Assembly: GCA_035582835.1 (NCBI GenBank)
Contig: JAYKAV010001798.1
Location: 1,026,329-1,090,328, forward strand
From: Phoebastria nigripes
Lineage: Eukaryota > Chordata > Aves > Procellariiformes > Diomedeidae
DNA: 64,000 nt
Direction: 5' to 3'
A program made the position numbers and the translations under genes. The notes below the pieces were generated by a model. That model did not search any database and was not told the DNA's origin. It was given only the letters and a program-made list of their open reading frames with translations. Positions 24,601 through 34,290 of the stretch are shown piece by piece (the stretch's first letter is position 1; each line of letters opens with the position of its first letter).

Positions 24601-25428
24601 GCTCAATGTGGGAGGGAGAGAATCTTGCATTCTTCATTATGCTACAATCTGCTAGTGTCAGGTCCAATTTAGACCTGCTACAAACCAGCTTGAAATTCAA
24701 TAAATAATGTAAATGTGCAGGGTTTGCTTCATGGAAGAAGCAGGACTAGTGGCTCAATTATTCTTCCATTCATTATTTTTATTCCTAATTCCTTTGCCAT
24801 TTCTAATATATTCCCAAAACATCTGACCGTTCTTCCACAGCTGCCACTTTGGTTCATTGAAGTCCTTCACAGTATTCTTTTTCAGCTGCCAAACCATTTT
24901 GCCTTCCTTGGTGTCTTGTTTCAGCTGCCAATATTGTATTTTTCTGCCTGTTGAACTTAGCACATTTAAAGGGGAAGATATCCAAAGAGAAGATGACTTA
25001 ATTAACTTTCCTTTTAGGTATCAATTGTTGAACTAGTCTCTTTTTAAGAATGTTTTTCATTTTGTGTGTTAGAACTTAAAGCGTAACACAGATGCACTGC
25101 TGGGGAGCTGGATTAAGGGGTGGAGAGGGTCCTTTGTCACAGGTTTTAGGTGTTGTATTGTAGAACTGAATCTTTCTCAGTAAAATACAGTATTGCTAGA
25201 CTTTGATACTTTATTATTACTCTGAAAGGTTGTACAAGAATCGCTCAAGTATTTTAGTTAGTTAAAAGAATCTTTTTAACTGAATTTTATTTTATGCAGT
25301 CAAATTGTGAATGGGAAGCAGTCGTTTACGGAAAAACAGAAGACCAGCTTATCATGACTGAACAAGCAAGAAGATACCTGAGCACATACACAGCTACCAA
25401 CAGCACTTCAAGGGCTCTGATACTGTGA
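3627..25428 (+). CDS. MYBL1: MYBL1 (A-MYB) transcription factor, 16 coding exons
   Basis: This is a nuclear MYB-family activator that binds YAACNG-type sites. A-MYB is the germline member, driving meiotic genes and pachytene piRNA precursors (reported in mouse and rooster). The exons are 3627-3646, 7374-7476, 7603-7674, 10692-10784, 11849-12069, 13886-14069, 14295-14369, 15902-16006, 17252-17485, 17795-18163, 18654-18796, 19207-19321, 21012-21128, 21215-21319, 23307-23486 and 25300-25428. All have GT/AG borders and join in phase to 754 residues, against about 752 in human. R1 has Trp 37/57/76, R2 Trp 89/109/128 and R3 Trp 141/160/179, with Cys124 at the redox-sensitive position. An acidic activation segment with LMSAEN spans about 262-285. 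The conserved ILRKKKRLR block and the region around [19 protein letters not shown] follow. The C-terminus ends ALIL. The ATG at 3627 has A at -3 and G at +4. Nothing is broken. Confidence 0.97.
3647..7373 (+). other. MYBL1 intron 1
   Basis: This 3.7-kb intron holds no gene. The first ~300 bases are still CpG island. An isolated GC-rich patch (about 5575-5690) stands out in otherwise AT-rich sequence. No repeat was recognised. Confidence 0.8.
7374..7476 (+). CDS. MYBL1: MYBL1 exon 2
   Basis: Residues 7-41: acidic EEDDD leader, YEVPQQKG, then the start of repeat R1 with Trp37. The acceptor is CTCTGCAG and the donor GAG|GTAATA. It ends on a codon boundary. Confidence 0.95.
7603..7674 (+). CDS. 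MYBL1: MYBL1 exon 3
   Basis: Residues 42-65, the middle of R1 with Trp57 (DDW) and the ASHLQ helix. The donor is CAA|GTAAGT. Phase 0 at both ends. Intron 2 before it is only 126 bases. Confidence 0.95.
7675..10691 (+). other. MYBL1 intron 3
   Basis: A 3.0-kb intron that contains the CR1-like fragment at about 9066-9240 and otherwise unremarkable AT-rich sequence. A short direct repeat of GCTAATATTT occurs near 10609 and 10625. Confidence 0.8.
9066..9240 (-). mobile_element. CR1-type LINE, 3'-end fragment
   Basis: Read on +, the segment has the hallmarks of a reverse-complemented CR1 tail: an AGAATCGTTGATGTTGGAAGG-like opening, GATCATCTAGTCCAA (about 9103-9117), a GGCTGCCCAGGA block and CTCCACGGCCTCTCTGGGC-like wording near 9202-9220. 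The element is therefore on the minus strand. It has no reading frame and many substitutions, so it is old. The subfamily cannot be set by eye. Confidence 0.8.
10692..10784 (+). CDS. MYBL1: MYBL1 exon 4
   Basis: Residues 66-96: the recognition helix end of R1 (Trp76), the linker, and the start of R2 (GPWTKEED, Trp89). The donor is AGG|GTAATA; phase 0 at both ends. Confidence 0.95.
10785..11848 (+). other. MYBL1 intron 4
   Basis: A 1.06-kb intron with no gene, repeat family or regulatory motif I can support. Confidence 0.8.
11849..12069 (+). CDS. MYBL1: MYBL1 exon 5
   Basis: Residues 97-169 plus two bases of Arg170. It covers most of R2 (Trp109, Cys124, Trp128) and the first two helices of R3 (Trp141, Trp160), almost unchanged from mammals. 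The donor AAG|GTGCTT departs from consensus at +3 to +6. If it is not used, the frame stops at 12140-12142. Confidence 0.96.
12070..13885 (+). other. MYBL1 intron 5
   Basis: A 1.8-kb intron. An AATAAA at 12258-12263 lies about 190 bases after the weak exon 5 donor. No repeat or other gene is evident. Confidence 0.8.
13886..14069 (+). CDS. MYBL1: MYBL1 exon 6
   Basis: It completes Arg170 and encodes residues 171-231: the R3 recognition helix [11 protein letters not shown] (Trp179), the [17 protein letters not shown] tail of the DNA-binding region, then a Gln/Pro-containing linker. The donor is CAT|GTAAGT. Confidence 0.95.
14295..14369 (+). CDS. MYBL1: MYBL1 exon 7
   Basis: Residues 232-256, from [11 protein letters not shown] to SSNLVQ, matching the human IPGYQYVSPEG segment. 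The acceptor is TTTTTAG and the donor CAG|GTAAAT. Phase 0 at both ends. Confidence 0.92.
14370..15901 (+). other. MYBL1 intron 7
   Basis: A 1.5-kb intron without recognisable genes or repeats. It ends in a tandem TAGCAG acceptor. Confidence 0.8.
15902..16006 (+). CDS. MYBL1: MYBL1 exon 8
   Basis: Residues 257-291: [14 protein letters not shown] followed by [13 protein letters not shown], the counterpart of the c-MYB transactivation LMSTEN region. The acceptor is a NAGNAG tandem, so the exon can also begin at 15905, dropping Gln257. The donor is TCT|GTAAGG. Confidence 0.93.
16007..17251 (+). other. MYBL1 intron 8
   Basis: A 1.2-kb AT-rich intron; nothing further is recognised. Confidence 0.8.
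17252..17485 (+). CDS. MYBL1: MYBL1 exon 9
   Basis: Residues 292-369, including [19 protein letters not shown] and [18 protein letters not shown], strongly conserved with mammals. Phase 0 at both ends (234 nt). The donor is TCT|GTAAGT. Confidence 0.95.
17486..17794 (+). other. MYBL1 intron 9
   Basis: A 309-base intron with consensus borders; nothing else is seen. Confidence 0.85.
17795..18163 (+). CDS. MYBL1: MYBL1 exon 10
   Basis: Residues 370-492, the largest coding exon. [12 protein letters not shown] opens it. MRIQHNEGA, then [19 protein letters not shown] and the proline-directed sites [14 protein letters not shown] follow. The basic ILRKKKR block is a conserved part of the C-terminal regulatory domain of MYB proteins. 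The donor is CAG|GTGAGT. Confidence 0.96.
18164..18653 (+). other. MYBL1 intron 10
   Basis: A 490-base intron with a short G-run near 18361; no repeat or gene. Confidence 0.85.
18654..18796 (+). CDS. MYBL1: MYBL1 exon 11
   Basis: Residues 493-539 plus two bases of Gly540: [34 protein letters not shown] and KDQKENVG. The donor is GG|GTAGGA. Confidence 0.94.
18797..19206 (+). other. MYBL1 intron 11
   Basis: A 410-base AT-rich intron; nothing else is seen. Confidence 0.85.
19207..19321 (+). CDS. MYBL1: MYBL1 exon 12
   Basis: It completes Gly540 and encodes residues 541-578: [20 protein letters not shown] then [16 protein letters not shown]. This is the most conserved C-terminal block of vertebrate MYBs, rich in TP sites. 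The donor is ACG|GTATGT. Confidence 0.96.
19322..21011 (+). other. MYBL1 intron 12
   Basis: A 1.7-kb AT-rich intron with a short alternating TA/TG stretch near 20625-20665. No gene or repeat family is identifiable. Confidence 0.8.
21012..21128 (+). CDS. MYBL1: MYBL1 exon 13
   Basis: Residues 579-617: [20 protein letters not shown], then the acidic [18 protein letters not shown]. The acceptor ACGTAG has a weak pyrimidine tract. The donor is GAG|GTAACA, followed by an intron of only 86 bases. Confidence 0.95.
21215..21319 (+). CDS. MYBL1: MYBL1 exon 14
   Basis: Residues 618-652, including [16 protein letters not shown]. Acceptor TTGCAG, donor CAG|GTAAGT; phase 0 at both ends. Confidence 0.95.
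21320..23306 (+). other. MYBL1 intron 14
   Basis: A 2.0-kb intron. It contains a CTCF-core match (22241-22252) inside a locally GC-rich patch; nothing else is recognised. Confidence 0.8.
22241..22252 (-). promoter_or_regulatory. CTCF core motif match
   Basis: GCCACCTAGTGG on + is the complement of CCACTAGGTGGC, which fits the CTCF core CCASYAGRKGGC at every position. The following minus-strand bases AGAG continue toward the usual CAG. It lies in MYBL1 intron 14. Confidence 0.5.
23307..23486 (+). CDS. MYBL1: MYBL1 exon 15 (possible cassette exon)
   Basis: Residues 653-712: [30 protein letters not shown] and a Lys-rich end. It is 180 nt and phase 0-0, so skipping would remove exactly 60 residues in frame. 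The donor CAG|GTCTGG is weak. A shorter human isoform differs by about the same length, as I recall. Confidence 0.94.
23487..25299 (+). other. MYBL1 intron 15
   Basis: A 1.8-kb intron with a 23-base A-run at 24138-24160; no gene is identifiable. Confidence 0.8.
24138..24160 (+). repeat. poly(A) tract in intron 15
   Basis: 23 uninterrupted A residues preceded by an AATTTAAA stretch. It could be the remnant tail of a retroposed sequence, but no element body is recognisable on either side. Confidence 0.7.
25300..25428 (+). CDS. MYBL1: MYBL1 exon 16, coding part
   Basis: Residues 713-754 and stop TGA (25426-25428): [33 protein letters not shown] and the ALIL end, almost identical to mammals. 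Confidence 0.97.
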   Translation, partial: SNCEWEAVVYGKTEDQLIMTEQARRYLSTYTATNSTSRALIL

Positions 25429-26188
25429 TGGTCACTGCAACTGACAACCATCTCTTTCCATTGAAACTGACACAATGTTGAAGGCGATTCCAGCAAAATA
25501 CTTGTGAATTAAGTCTTTACTTTGAGACAGTCTGCCAAGAGAAACCTTAAAGCTACCTTAAAGCTTCCTTTCTTCTTTTGACTGACAAAGAACAGACATG
25601 AAGCTCTTGTATTCTCTACGAAGGGATAGTACAAACAGTTCTGCAATGAATTTCTTAAATATTAAAAAAGTATCACCCTAAAATATGATAAAGAATGGTA
25701 AAATACATTGCAGTACTGACAACATAGAGTTTTTAGGTCTATTTTTCATATTTATTCTTTTGACTTGCATTGCTTTTTTTCTGTTAGTGCATTTTCAATA
25801 TAGAGTAGGTTTATAGGTTGTTACTGGTTTCCAAATGAACAACATACATGACTGAATGTGCTTTTGCTTATGTAGCATTTTTCTAGTATATAAAGAAACA
25901 CAATGGAAAGGAGTATAAAGGAAGGATAGAAAGTTGCACTACTAATTTTTTTGGTATGCTGCAAAACAATGAAATTAACTACAGTGTTAAATATATTTAT
26001 TTGCAAATGGTACTAGAAGTAGGCAGAGGAGGATCAATTAGGTTTTAGTGTAAAGCATCAGTATTTTCTTCATAAATCTCAAAATGAGATGATTGTTGAA
26101 TGTATTGTACAGTGTGTAGGAACAGGGAAAATTTTGTAAATTGGAAAGGAGTCTGTTTTTATAATTTATTTTCATTTTAAAGCTTAAA

Positions 26189-26196
26189 TGTAGATA
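26189..26196 (+). promoter_or_regulatory. Pumilio-type element in MYBL1 3' UTR
   Basis: TGTAGATA matches the PUM1/2 consensus UGUANAUA. Pumilio proteins repress or destabilise germline and cell-cycle mRNAs. It is a single site; function is inferred. Confidence 0.4.
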
Positions 26197-27922
26197 TTTA
26201 TATGTATGCAGGTTGTCTAGAAGCCAATGTTGTTTCCTGTTAAAACAGCTAAGATGAAAAAAGGACAAGTTTAAAGTATGGAATAGCAGAAGAAGGTGAA
26301 GTGTACAAATCTATACTGTATGTTACATCTACATAAAGATTGCACTATAACCCTTAAATCATGTTGGTCTACAAAATAATTACAAGGTATACCTGTATTG
26401 TACAGCAACTGTTCCTGTACCTTGTTTAAATATATTTAGAAAGGAATGATGGGGTCTTATATGTGACCCAGGAGTACTTCGTCCTGCATAGGAACTAAAA
26501 ACTAATGCATTTAAATTTTTTTTTTTTTTTTTTTTTTTTTTAAGAAACTTGGCACCTTGGATCTCAAAACAATTATATCTGCACTTAAGTTTGACCATTA
26601 TATACTTACTAAATGTCTGAAGAGCAAAGAGAACATTCTTTTATTTATGAAAAATCTTTGTCCTTATTTAAAGGTATACAGGTCACAACAGTTGCTTTAG
26701 TTGCCTATTTTAGGTATTTGCACTTATTTTATGTCTCTTTTTTTTTTTTTTTTTAAGGAATGTTTTGGTTTGCTTTTGTTGTAGAGTTTTTTATGTAGTT
26801 CATTTCGAGCAAGTTATAATGGTGTGCTATCAACGAATACTGACAGGTAAATAGAATTGTACACTGTAGTTTTAGTTATTTATAATACAAACACTCTTCC
26901 TCTCCACTCCCGGGTGTGCTGCTACAGATAGTGGCAGAATCGGCTTGCTGCTATGAGAGATGGAAAGAGCGAGCATCATATGCACTGTATGTAAAATTAT
27001 AAAAATGGTGTCAGGTTCTCTAGTTAACTTTATGAGATCAACCAGTACTATGCAGGGTGTGGAAAGTATTCCTATCACTTTAATATCAAAGATGGTAGAG
27101 AATAATTTATTAATGGAGAATTTTAACATGCGATGAGTGGCACAAGGAAGGTAATGGGTTATTCAACTTTTTTAAACATCTCAAAGCTTATACAATCCTT
27201 ATTTTTAGGAGCTTTTTGATATTAAATATTTGCCTGGCTATGATAGTAGTAGGCATAAACATTTTTAGCAGTTTTTAATTCACATCAAAATTTTAAGGGG
27301 GAGGGAATCCTATATAAGCAAGGGGATCAGAAAATACCCATCATGCCAGGATTACTCCTCACCTATGAAAACTGAGAGGAGGCAATTGGAATTCTTGGCA
27401 GTGCTAGATTTGGGTGTGCATTACCAGAATGGATTTAACAGCAACACTTAACGCTGGAGACAGCATTTAATTCACAAAAATGAAATACGACATTGAGAGA
27501 GAATGAATATCTAGAATCTGGATGATATATTTCAGTAGAAGTGGTATCAGCAGAACTGCCTATACCAAGTTTAAGCTTAGATTTATGGTAAGTAGTGTTA
27601 ATTTGTGTTGGTATTGGTTGGATCATTTAGTTAACTTCTACTTTGTTGCTTTAGCAGGAAGGTTTTAATCTTTCATATGTCAGGCATCTTTTATTACTTT
27701 TTGAATGTTGTGTGCATTTGCATTTCTTTCAGTTTATAAGTAGATTGTACATGCAGCAGCCAAACTTGCATGAAACCTAAATACATATTACTCCATATTT
27801 TTGTTTTAAGGTTTGACATAATGTGCAACAAATGCCTTGTTTATCTTAGTTTTTGTTGTACTACAAACTTTTCTTTTATGTAAGAGAATCTCACATACAA
27901 TACAGACTATATTAATGTCAGA

Positions 27923-27928
27923 AATAAA
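27923..27928 (+). terminator. MYBL1: probable MYBL1 poly(A) signal
   Basis: This canonical AATAAA is the first in the 3' UTR. T-rich sequence and a TG-rich tract (about 28000-28020) follow downstream. Other sites could be used. Confidence 0.55.
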
Positions 27929-30900
27929 GCATCTATGTACCAAGTTACTGTAAATGCCTTTTATTTGAGCACTTAAACACTCGGTGCTCATTAAAGCAAC
28001 ATGTATGTACGTGTGCATGTGAAACTGCAAGAAACCTACCTTCTGTAGACTGGGCAGAGATGAATGGCAATCGTGGGAATCAGTGGGTTATACAGCAGGA
28101 TGGAGTCCCTTGACAATACATGCTTCAACCCAACCTACTTGTAAGCCTGCTTGTATTTGGTTAACAGTTTGTATTTGTCTCTCAAAGCTTTAATACAAGT
28201 ATTTATGTATAGGAGACAGTCTGAGGGATGAAGAATGTTGCTAGTGTAAAGCTTTTTTACATTCCTTTCATTTCTATGGTAGAAGTGATATTTTAGTATG
28301 TGTGCCTGGGTCTTGGGAGGTAAATGCAAGTGTAAGCTGTGCAGCGTGATCTTTTTTTCCCCCTAACTAGTACTTACAAACATGTATTAATCTGAATTAG
28401 CGGTAGACTTTGACTCTCTTATTTTGCTAGAAATGTGGGCATTCAATAGATAATATCTATTGCCTTTCCCAGTTTTGTGACAAAATATAAATGGCAAACA
28501 ATTAAAGTAAGATAATCTGTTGAAGGAAAGGACGAGAGGGACTAACACAAGCCAGTTCTTTGGAAATATGTCCTGGTGATTTGTATCGCCTAGCTTTAAG
28601 CTGTAGAGGCAAACTGTGACTGTTACTGGGGCTTTGCTGGGGTTCTGGCTGTCATAGCCAGACCACTGTATGAATATCCTGCAGACCTGCTCGTGTTTGC
28701 ATGCGTGAAGTTTTCCATCGCTTGGGACAAGTGAGGTGGGCTGACTGTAGAGTTCTTGTCGAGGCTGGCTGCTGACATCTGAAATCAGGGCGAAATGTAA
28801 GTAGATGAAAGTGAAGTCTCTAATGATGTGACTAGTTCATTTTTCTATATCAACTTTGCTCAGTGAAAGGAAGTAGAGCAGATGGATAGCCAGTAAGCCA
28901 AACTTGGGAGGAACTACAACCCTAAGTTTGATTATATGAAGACTCTGGAAGCTTTACTCATGGGCCTGGCTTTTACTTAGAAGAAATGGTCTTTAAGGAA
29001 TTGATTGGTGAGAATAAGCCCAGTTCCTACCGCTATTATTCTGGTTTTACATGAGAATAACTCTACTAGAGTTNCACCAAACTAAAACTGATGCAATGTT
29101 GTGAGTGAATCAAGCTTCATGAAATAAGGGTTTTAACACTGGATATTAACTGACCACCATACCTGTGACCAAGGTCCAACACAATGCAAACAACAAAAAT
29201 TCTGAAACAGGAATTGATAGTTGCATTTGGTTTTGTGACAAACATTCAGATAAAGGTTCAGTACCTGGGCAGAAAATACACTGATGTCTTCTAATGCTAG
29301 ACCTCTTTCTTTTTTTTTTTTTTTTTTTCCCCCCCATAAGTTTCCTTGACCTTGGATAAGCCGAAGCTTTACAGGCTTAAATGCTTACTTTCATGAGGGA
29401 GCTGTGGGTTACTGTTTCTGTGCCAGCTGAGCCAAAGGATTGGTCCCTCCTGAAGCTGCAGCATACTGGTCTGTGTGGCTTCCCCTGGAGACAGCCAGCT
29501 TATCCCTTGAGTGGGTTGGATTCTTGCCTTGCAGCTGAAGGGAACAATAGGATCCTTGTAGTTCTCCTAGCATGATGTGTTGGAAGAACAGGTAAGCTTT
29601 GGACATTTATACATAATCTTACATTTTTGTATGAAGCAAAAATCCAAATGCTCGTACCCGCTGTATTCCACCTTAATGATTATGAAGAAACCTCAGTAGT
29701 GCAGCTTCTGTTCGCATCTGGAGTAAGAGATGGGCGATATTGCATTCTTCAGTATCAACTTGTGTTGGTGGTTTGGTTTTCTTTTTTAATTTCATTTTCT
29801 CTTCTGCTTCATTGCTGTGTGTGTTTTTTGTGAGGTGCAGAACTGAAAGGTACACTCTGACGGTGCCTGCTATTGGACTGCATGACCCCAGTGGTACAGC
29901 TGCTAATTGCAAAGGGAATTCTGTCTACCTGCTATTACCTTTTACCGAAATTTGGGTTTCTTCTTCGGGTTTATTTTTAGAGAGTCCTCTGATTTCTGTG
30001 TCTGACGTCTGATTTCCTGTGTCGTCACACCCTCTGACTACAGAGAAGACGGATGTTAATGGCCTTAGTACCCGCCAGATGGGAATGGGCTGTGTATTGG
30101 CTGGCAGTGATGTACGTCTGAGACTGTCCTGTGTCATAGTCTGAGGGGAAAGGGTGCTTTTGTCTTTTGGGGAGGGAGAATTCTGCTTACTCAGCATTTA
30201 CTTCTTTGCCGACTGTTGGCCAGTTGCTTGATCTTAGTTACTCCTGGTAAAAGTGATGTTTGGTGGTTGTACAACCAACAGAACTTTAGAGCATGCTGTA
30301 GCGCATGTTGTGCACTCTGCTTTAAAATGGTCTATCCCATAGGTTAGGAAATATTTGCTCGGTTTTCTGAGGGTATCAAGTTCTTACATCAGTAGGCATT
30401 AAATAAAAAATAATTAAAAAAAAAAAAAGAATCAACAGAACAAACCCATAAAATAGACAAAGAAAACCCAGAGAAAACTGCTCATTGAAAGACCATGCTC
30501 ATAAGCAGTGATATAAAGTTCCTCAAAAGTCTTTGTAGGAGCTATATGAACAAAATAAGCTATGCATATACATTAGATGGGAAGACAAAGTTTGGAAAAG
30601 CAATCAGCTTTGTAAATCAGAGCAGTTGAGGATGTGTTTGCATGTATGCATAGGGATGAGTCGCCTTGATGCGCTCATCTTAAAGCTGAGTGGTGTACGG
30701 GAGGACAGCATCCTCCTTTGCCTATTTCTCATGCTGGCAAGCCTGCGTTTGTGGCAACCCGGTGCCAGAGAGGACTGCCCCAGCACCAGGGCTGGGGCTG
30801 TGCCACGCAGCAAAGGGGAAGCGTGTTAGTCGTGCTGAGCGGCGGGCCCGAATAGCTGGATAAATCAGCCGCCGGCAATTTACAAATGAATGCCACGTTC

Positions 30901-31150
30901 TCCTCAGCCATACGGAAACGAGCGGATCAGCGGTGTCTGGAGGGCCTGTGTCACCAGAAGTAGGCCAGTTTGTGCGCCGTCCTGCGCTGGCAAACGGCCA
31001 GGCTTTGTGTGCTCCAGACACCAGATGGGAAGCAATTATGAGTGTGACAAGCGGGTCATCTGGCAGACACTCTGTGGACCTGCTGCCGCATAATTTTTGG
31101 CGGGAAGAGGAGAGCTTTTTCTTTTCTGCCCCCCCTCCCCCCGCCTCTTT

Positions 31151-31185
<35 letters not shown>
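31151..31185 (+). repeat. (TTG)n microsatellite
   Basis: About 11.7 perfect TTG units directly follow a C/T-rich tract (about 31116-31150). It is likely polymorphic. Confidence 0.9.
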
Positions 31186-34098
31186 AATACAACCTCTCCT
31201 CTCCTTTAGCGAACTTGCGGTGACCGGGTACGGAGCATCCTGTGTTTGCTGAGTTTATGCTCCTTTTGTGCCCTTGCTGGTGCTTACCAAAGGGCAAGTG
31301 TTTTCCCTTGGTCAGCAGTAAGCTATGTTTACACTTGTGTTTGTACATCGTGTAGTTTGCAAATACTGGCCTGCAGTGCTGGCATGGCTGTTTTAGCAAC
31401 TTGGCAAGCCAGGTCAGGGCGGGAGACCTCCAGCCCAGGACAGGAGAACGAGGGAGCCTGGCAACTCCTCCAGCGTGGACCTGGTCGTCCAACAGGGAGC
31501 CCAAGGGAGAAAGAAACCCCACGCTCTTCAAAACTTCCCATCTCCCTGTCGAGCCAGGCGGAGGGGGTGGACCTGTCAGCAGCTGGGGCCAAGATGGGAC
31601 CTTGTCAGTTTGTCCTTTGACCGTAGTCACTGGCCTGTGAAAGGGGAGTTTTGCGAGCCTGGACAAATCAGCTTAGCTGGCTCCAGCTGAGTATGACAAT
31701 ACAGCCCCTCAACCGAGAGCCTGTCGCTAATTGCGTTGGGCAAATGTGTAAAATGTATTACATCTTCCATTGCTTTTGTCCGGCTGGCTGGGGAAAAATG
31801 GCAAANGTGGCCTGGGTCGCCCGAGGTCGCGCTTTCAGGGTGCAGCTGGAGGTGNCGAAGGTCCGAGCAGGCGCAGGGGCTCCGTCGGTACTGACCCGGG
31901 AGAGGAGAGCCGGCGCTCGCTGGGGTGCGGGGCAGGCTGGCAGCGCTCCTGAGGAGCTCGGTGACAGTGGGTGGCATCTGACTCCCTCCCTCAGCAGCGG
32001 CTCAGTAGCAAGCATGGATATAAATGCAGGGTGGGGGAAATTTCCCCGTACCTGAGGTGTTCCCAGCTCATGTGTACAGAGAATGGCCCTCAGCAACATG
32101 TCTGTAAAAAGCTGCAGAGTTTGAATCCACCTCTGGAAATCATGTTCGAAAGAGTTTTTGGGCCCAGAGCCTCAGCTCAGCTCACGACAGACGCTGTCAG
32201 TAGTTTTACATCTAATGTTTCCTGCTGGTAAATGTTTGCCCAGAACTCATCGGGGTCTATGTTTATAACCCAGCCTGGCCCTTCATCATGGGTTAGCATC
32301 GCGTTCCTCGCCATTGGGGAAGGCAGGAGTAAGCATGTGTGTTTCTCTCATTTCCAGCTTTAAATGAGCCGATAACAGCAAGGTAAGAAGAGAAATGTTG
32401 CCCTGAAGGATTTAGTGGTTGCAAGAGCAATTTCAGGGGAGAAGCACCTGCAGCCTCTGATCCTCTTCAGCTTCCCATTTCCCATGGTTTGCTGCCAGGC
32501 TCTGTGACAAGGGCAGCTCGAGCACCCCACTTCCAGCCCACCTCCCTGCCCCACGGCAGCTCAGCTCTGCAGGTGGAAAAGCCAGCAGCAGGTCCAGCTG
32601 TCGGCAGCAGTGCTGGTCTACCTTGTCCTCCTACCTNCTTCAAACTCTATTGCTAGAGACTGCTTGCATTCATAGCAAAGGCATGTTCTGCAAAGCTGCT
32701 TGGAGCCAGCCCTGCTTAAACAGTCAAAAATGCAAATAATTAAAGATGTTGGAAAAATTCACTCTGAGTATGCAAGGTCTGACTATGATAAGATGGGAGA
32801 AAAAAGATAATATTAATTTAGTTAAAATCTTTGGAGCTAAGGGAGCAGGACCAGTGGCACCCTCAAGTGCCAGCATCTCTGTGTGCCTCCCAAGTGCTGT
32901 CATCAGTAGGACTGTGGGTCTGCCTGTTCAGGAGAGATGTCGGAGGTTTGAGGCTGAATCTACATGCACAGACCCATGACGTTCAGGTGGTGGCTGGACC
33001 AAAGTACTTGCCGCTGTAACCTGGTATCTCCTTCTCTCTTTCTTTCCTTTTTTTTTTTTTTTCCTTTCCTTTCCCCTGAGACTTTTTTTTGTTTTGAGAT
33101 GTCTGAGAGGGCATTTGGGAGATGTGGGGTTTTTTGGCCTGATGACTACAGACAGAATATTTTGCAGGCAGTGCTTGTTGCAGTTTTTTCATTTGCAAAG
33201 TGTGTAATAGATGGGAGGATAGACATGATCACATTGCAGTAAGGATTATGGACCTCGGTTTTTCTTCTAAAGAACAAAAAGTCTTTCTGACTCTTTACTG
33301 AATATGAATAACGCTATCAGCTATTGATTTACTTAAGCAATATGACAGCTGCAAAGCAGGTGGAACATAGATCTTGGAAAAAATGACCTTCAGCCATCTC
33401 AAAAGCTTTACTCTATAGCATTGACTTTCATTCAGAGGGTTAGTTGTCAGACTTGTTCCCAGCTCAGGATGCCTTGCTGTGAAAATGCCCCCTCTGTGCC
33501 TTCTCCCTCATAGCCAAGTAGTAGTCAGGCGGTGATGCTAAAAACTCCGCTTGGGTTTGACGCTAGTGAAAAAGAAGGGTTTCGGTCCAGAAAGGCTGGT
33601 GAGGGGTTGAAATGAATGGGGGAGCTGAGGGGTGCAGGCTCTGCCCCAGCTCTGCGCTGCCTGGCCCGTCCAAGTGGTGCGCAGGGACACTGCCAGCCGT
33701 GGCCCCGAGCCTGTGCAGGTGGAAACTCAAAAATATTTAGTTTTTACTTTTTAGAGCAGTTTAAATCCATAACTGCATGCCTTATGCATGGAAGATGTTA
33801 AAGCATTTGGAGGGAAGGGGAATGTTTTCCTTGTCACGCCTCACTGTGTGAAACGGCGTTTCCCGTGGGACCGGGAACCAGCCGAGGTTTACGTCACCTA
33901 AATATAATNTAGCCAGAGCCTCAGAGCCGGCTGTTCACATCGGCGCAGACACGGGGACTGTTTTTGGCGTGCAGCATGCGGTACGTGAGCGACCCTGGTG
34001 CCCTGAGGTGTGGTGATGACTGTGGGTCACTGCGCACGGTCAATCCGTGGCGGTGGTGGTGAGCAGCACCCTCTTACTCAACCGTGTGCGGCGTAAGG

Positions 34099-34110
34099 GG
34101 ACACGTGTCC
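34099..34110. promoter_or_regulatory. 12-bp palindrome with CACGTG E-box
   Basis: GGACACGTGTCC is a perfect palindrome centred on the bHLH-zip E-box CACGTG. It is 130 bases upstream of a group of three GATA words. Confidence 0.35.
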
Positions 34111-34238
34111 AGCTATCCTGTCAGGATATTTATGAAACAACAACAGTGCAACTTCACATAACACTGTCTCCAACATACAAGGGAAGTCCTTTCGTTTCCC
34201 GATGCGTGGCATCTGCCGGGTCTCCGTGTCTGCGCTGG

Positions 34239-34290
34239 TTATCAAGATACAGTAAAGCTTGATAATAGTTGTGTGCATTTGCCCTGATAA
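34239..34290. promoter_or_regulatory. group of three GATA motifs
   Basis: TTATCA (34239-34244, minus), TGATAA (34260-34265) and CTGATAAG (34284-34291) fall within about 52 bases. Function is inferred only. Confidence 0.3.

Larger units (their letters stand above)
25429..27945 (+). other. MYBL1: MYBL1 3' UTR
   Basis: AT-rich sequence with AU-rich ATTTA motifs, T-runs at 26516-26541 and 26738-26754, and a Pumilio-type site at 26189. The end is inferred from AATAAA at 27923-27928 followed by a GT-rich region near 28000-28020. A length of about 2.5 kb resembles the human 3' UTR. The exact cleavage site is not visible. Confidence 0.6.

Noticed and set aside
26516..26541. T-run as a possible SINE or processed-pseudogene tail
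   Set aside because: No element body or target duplication can be seen beside it; treated as a simple homopolymer in the 3' UTR.
28312..28322. miR-150 seed match (TTGGGAG), known for MYB-family 3' UTRs
   Set aside because: It lies after the inferred MYBL1 poly(A) site. A 7-mer alone is weak evidence.
31184..31666. 160-codon minus-strand frame and several overlapping + frames
   Set aside because: Mutually overlapping frames in GC-richer intergenic DNA with no recognisable protein.
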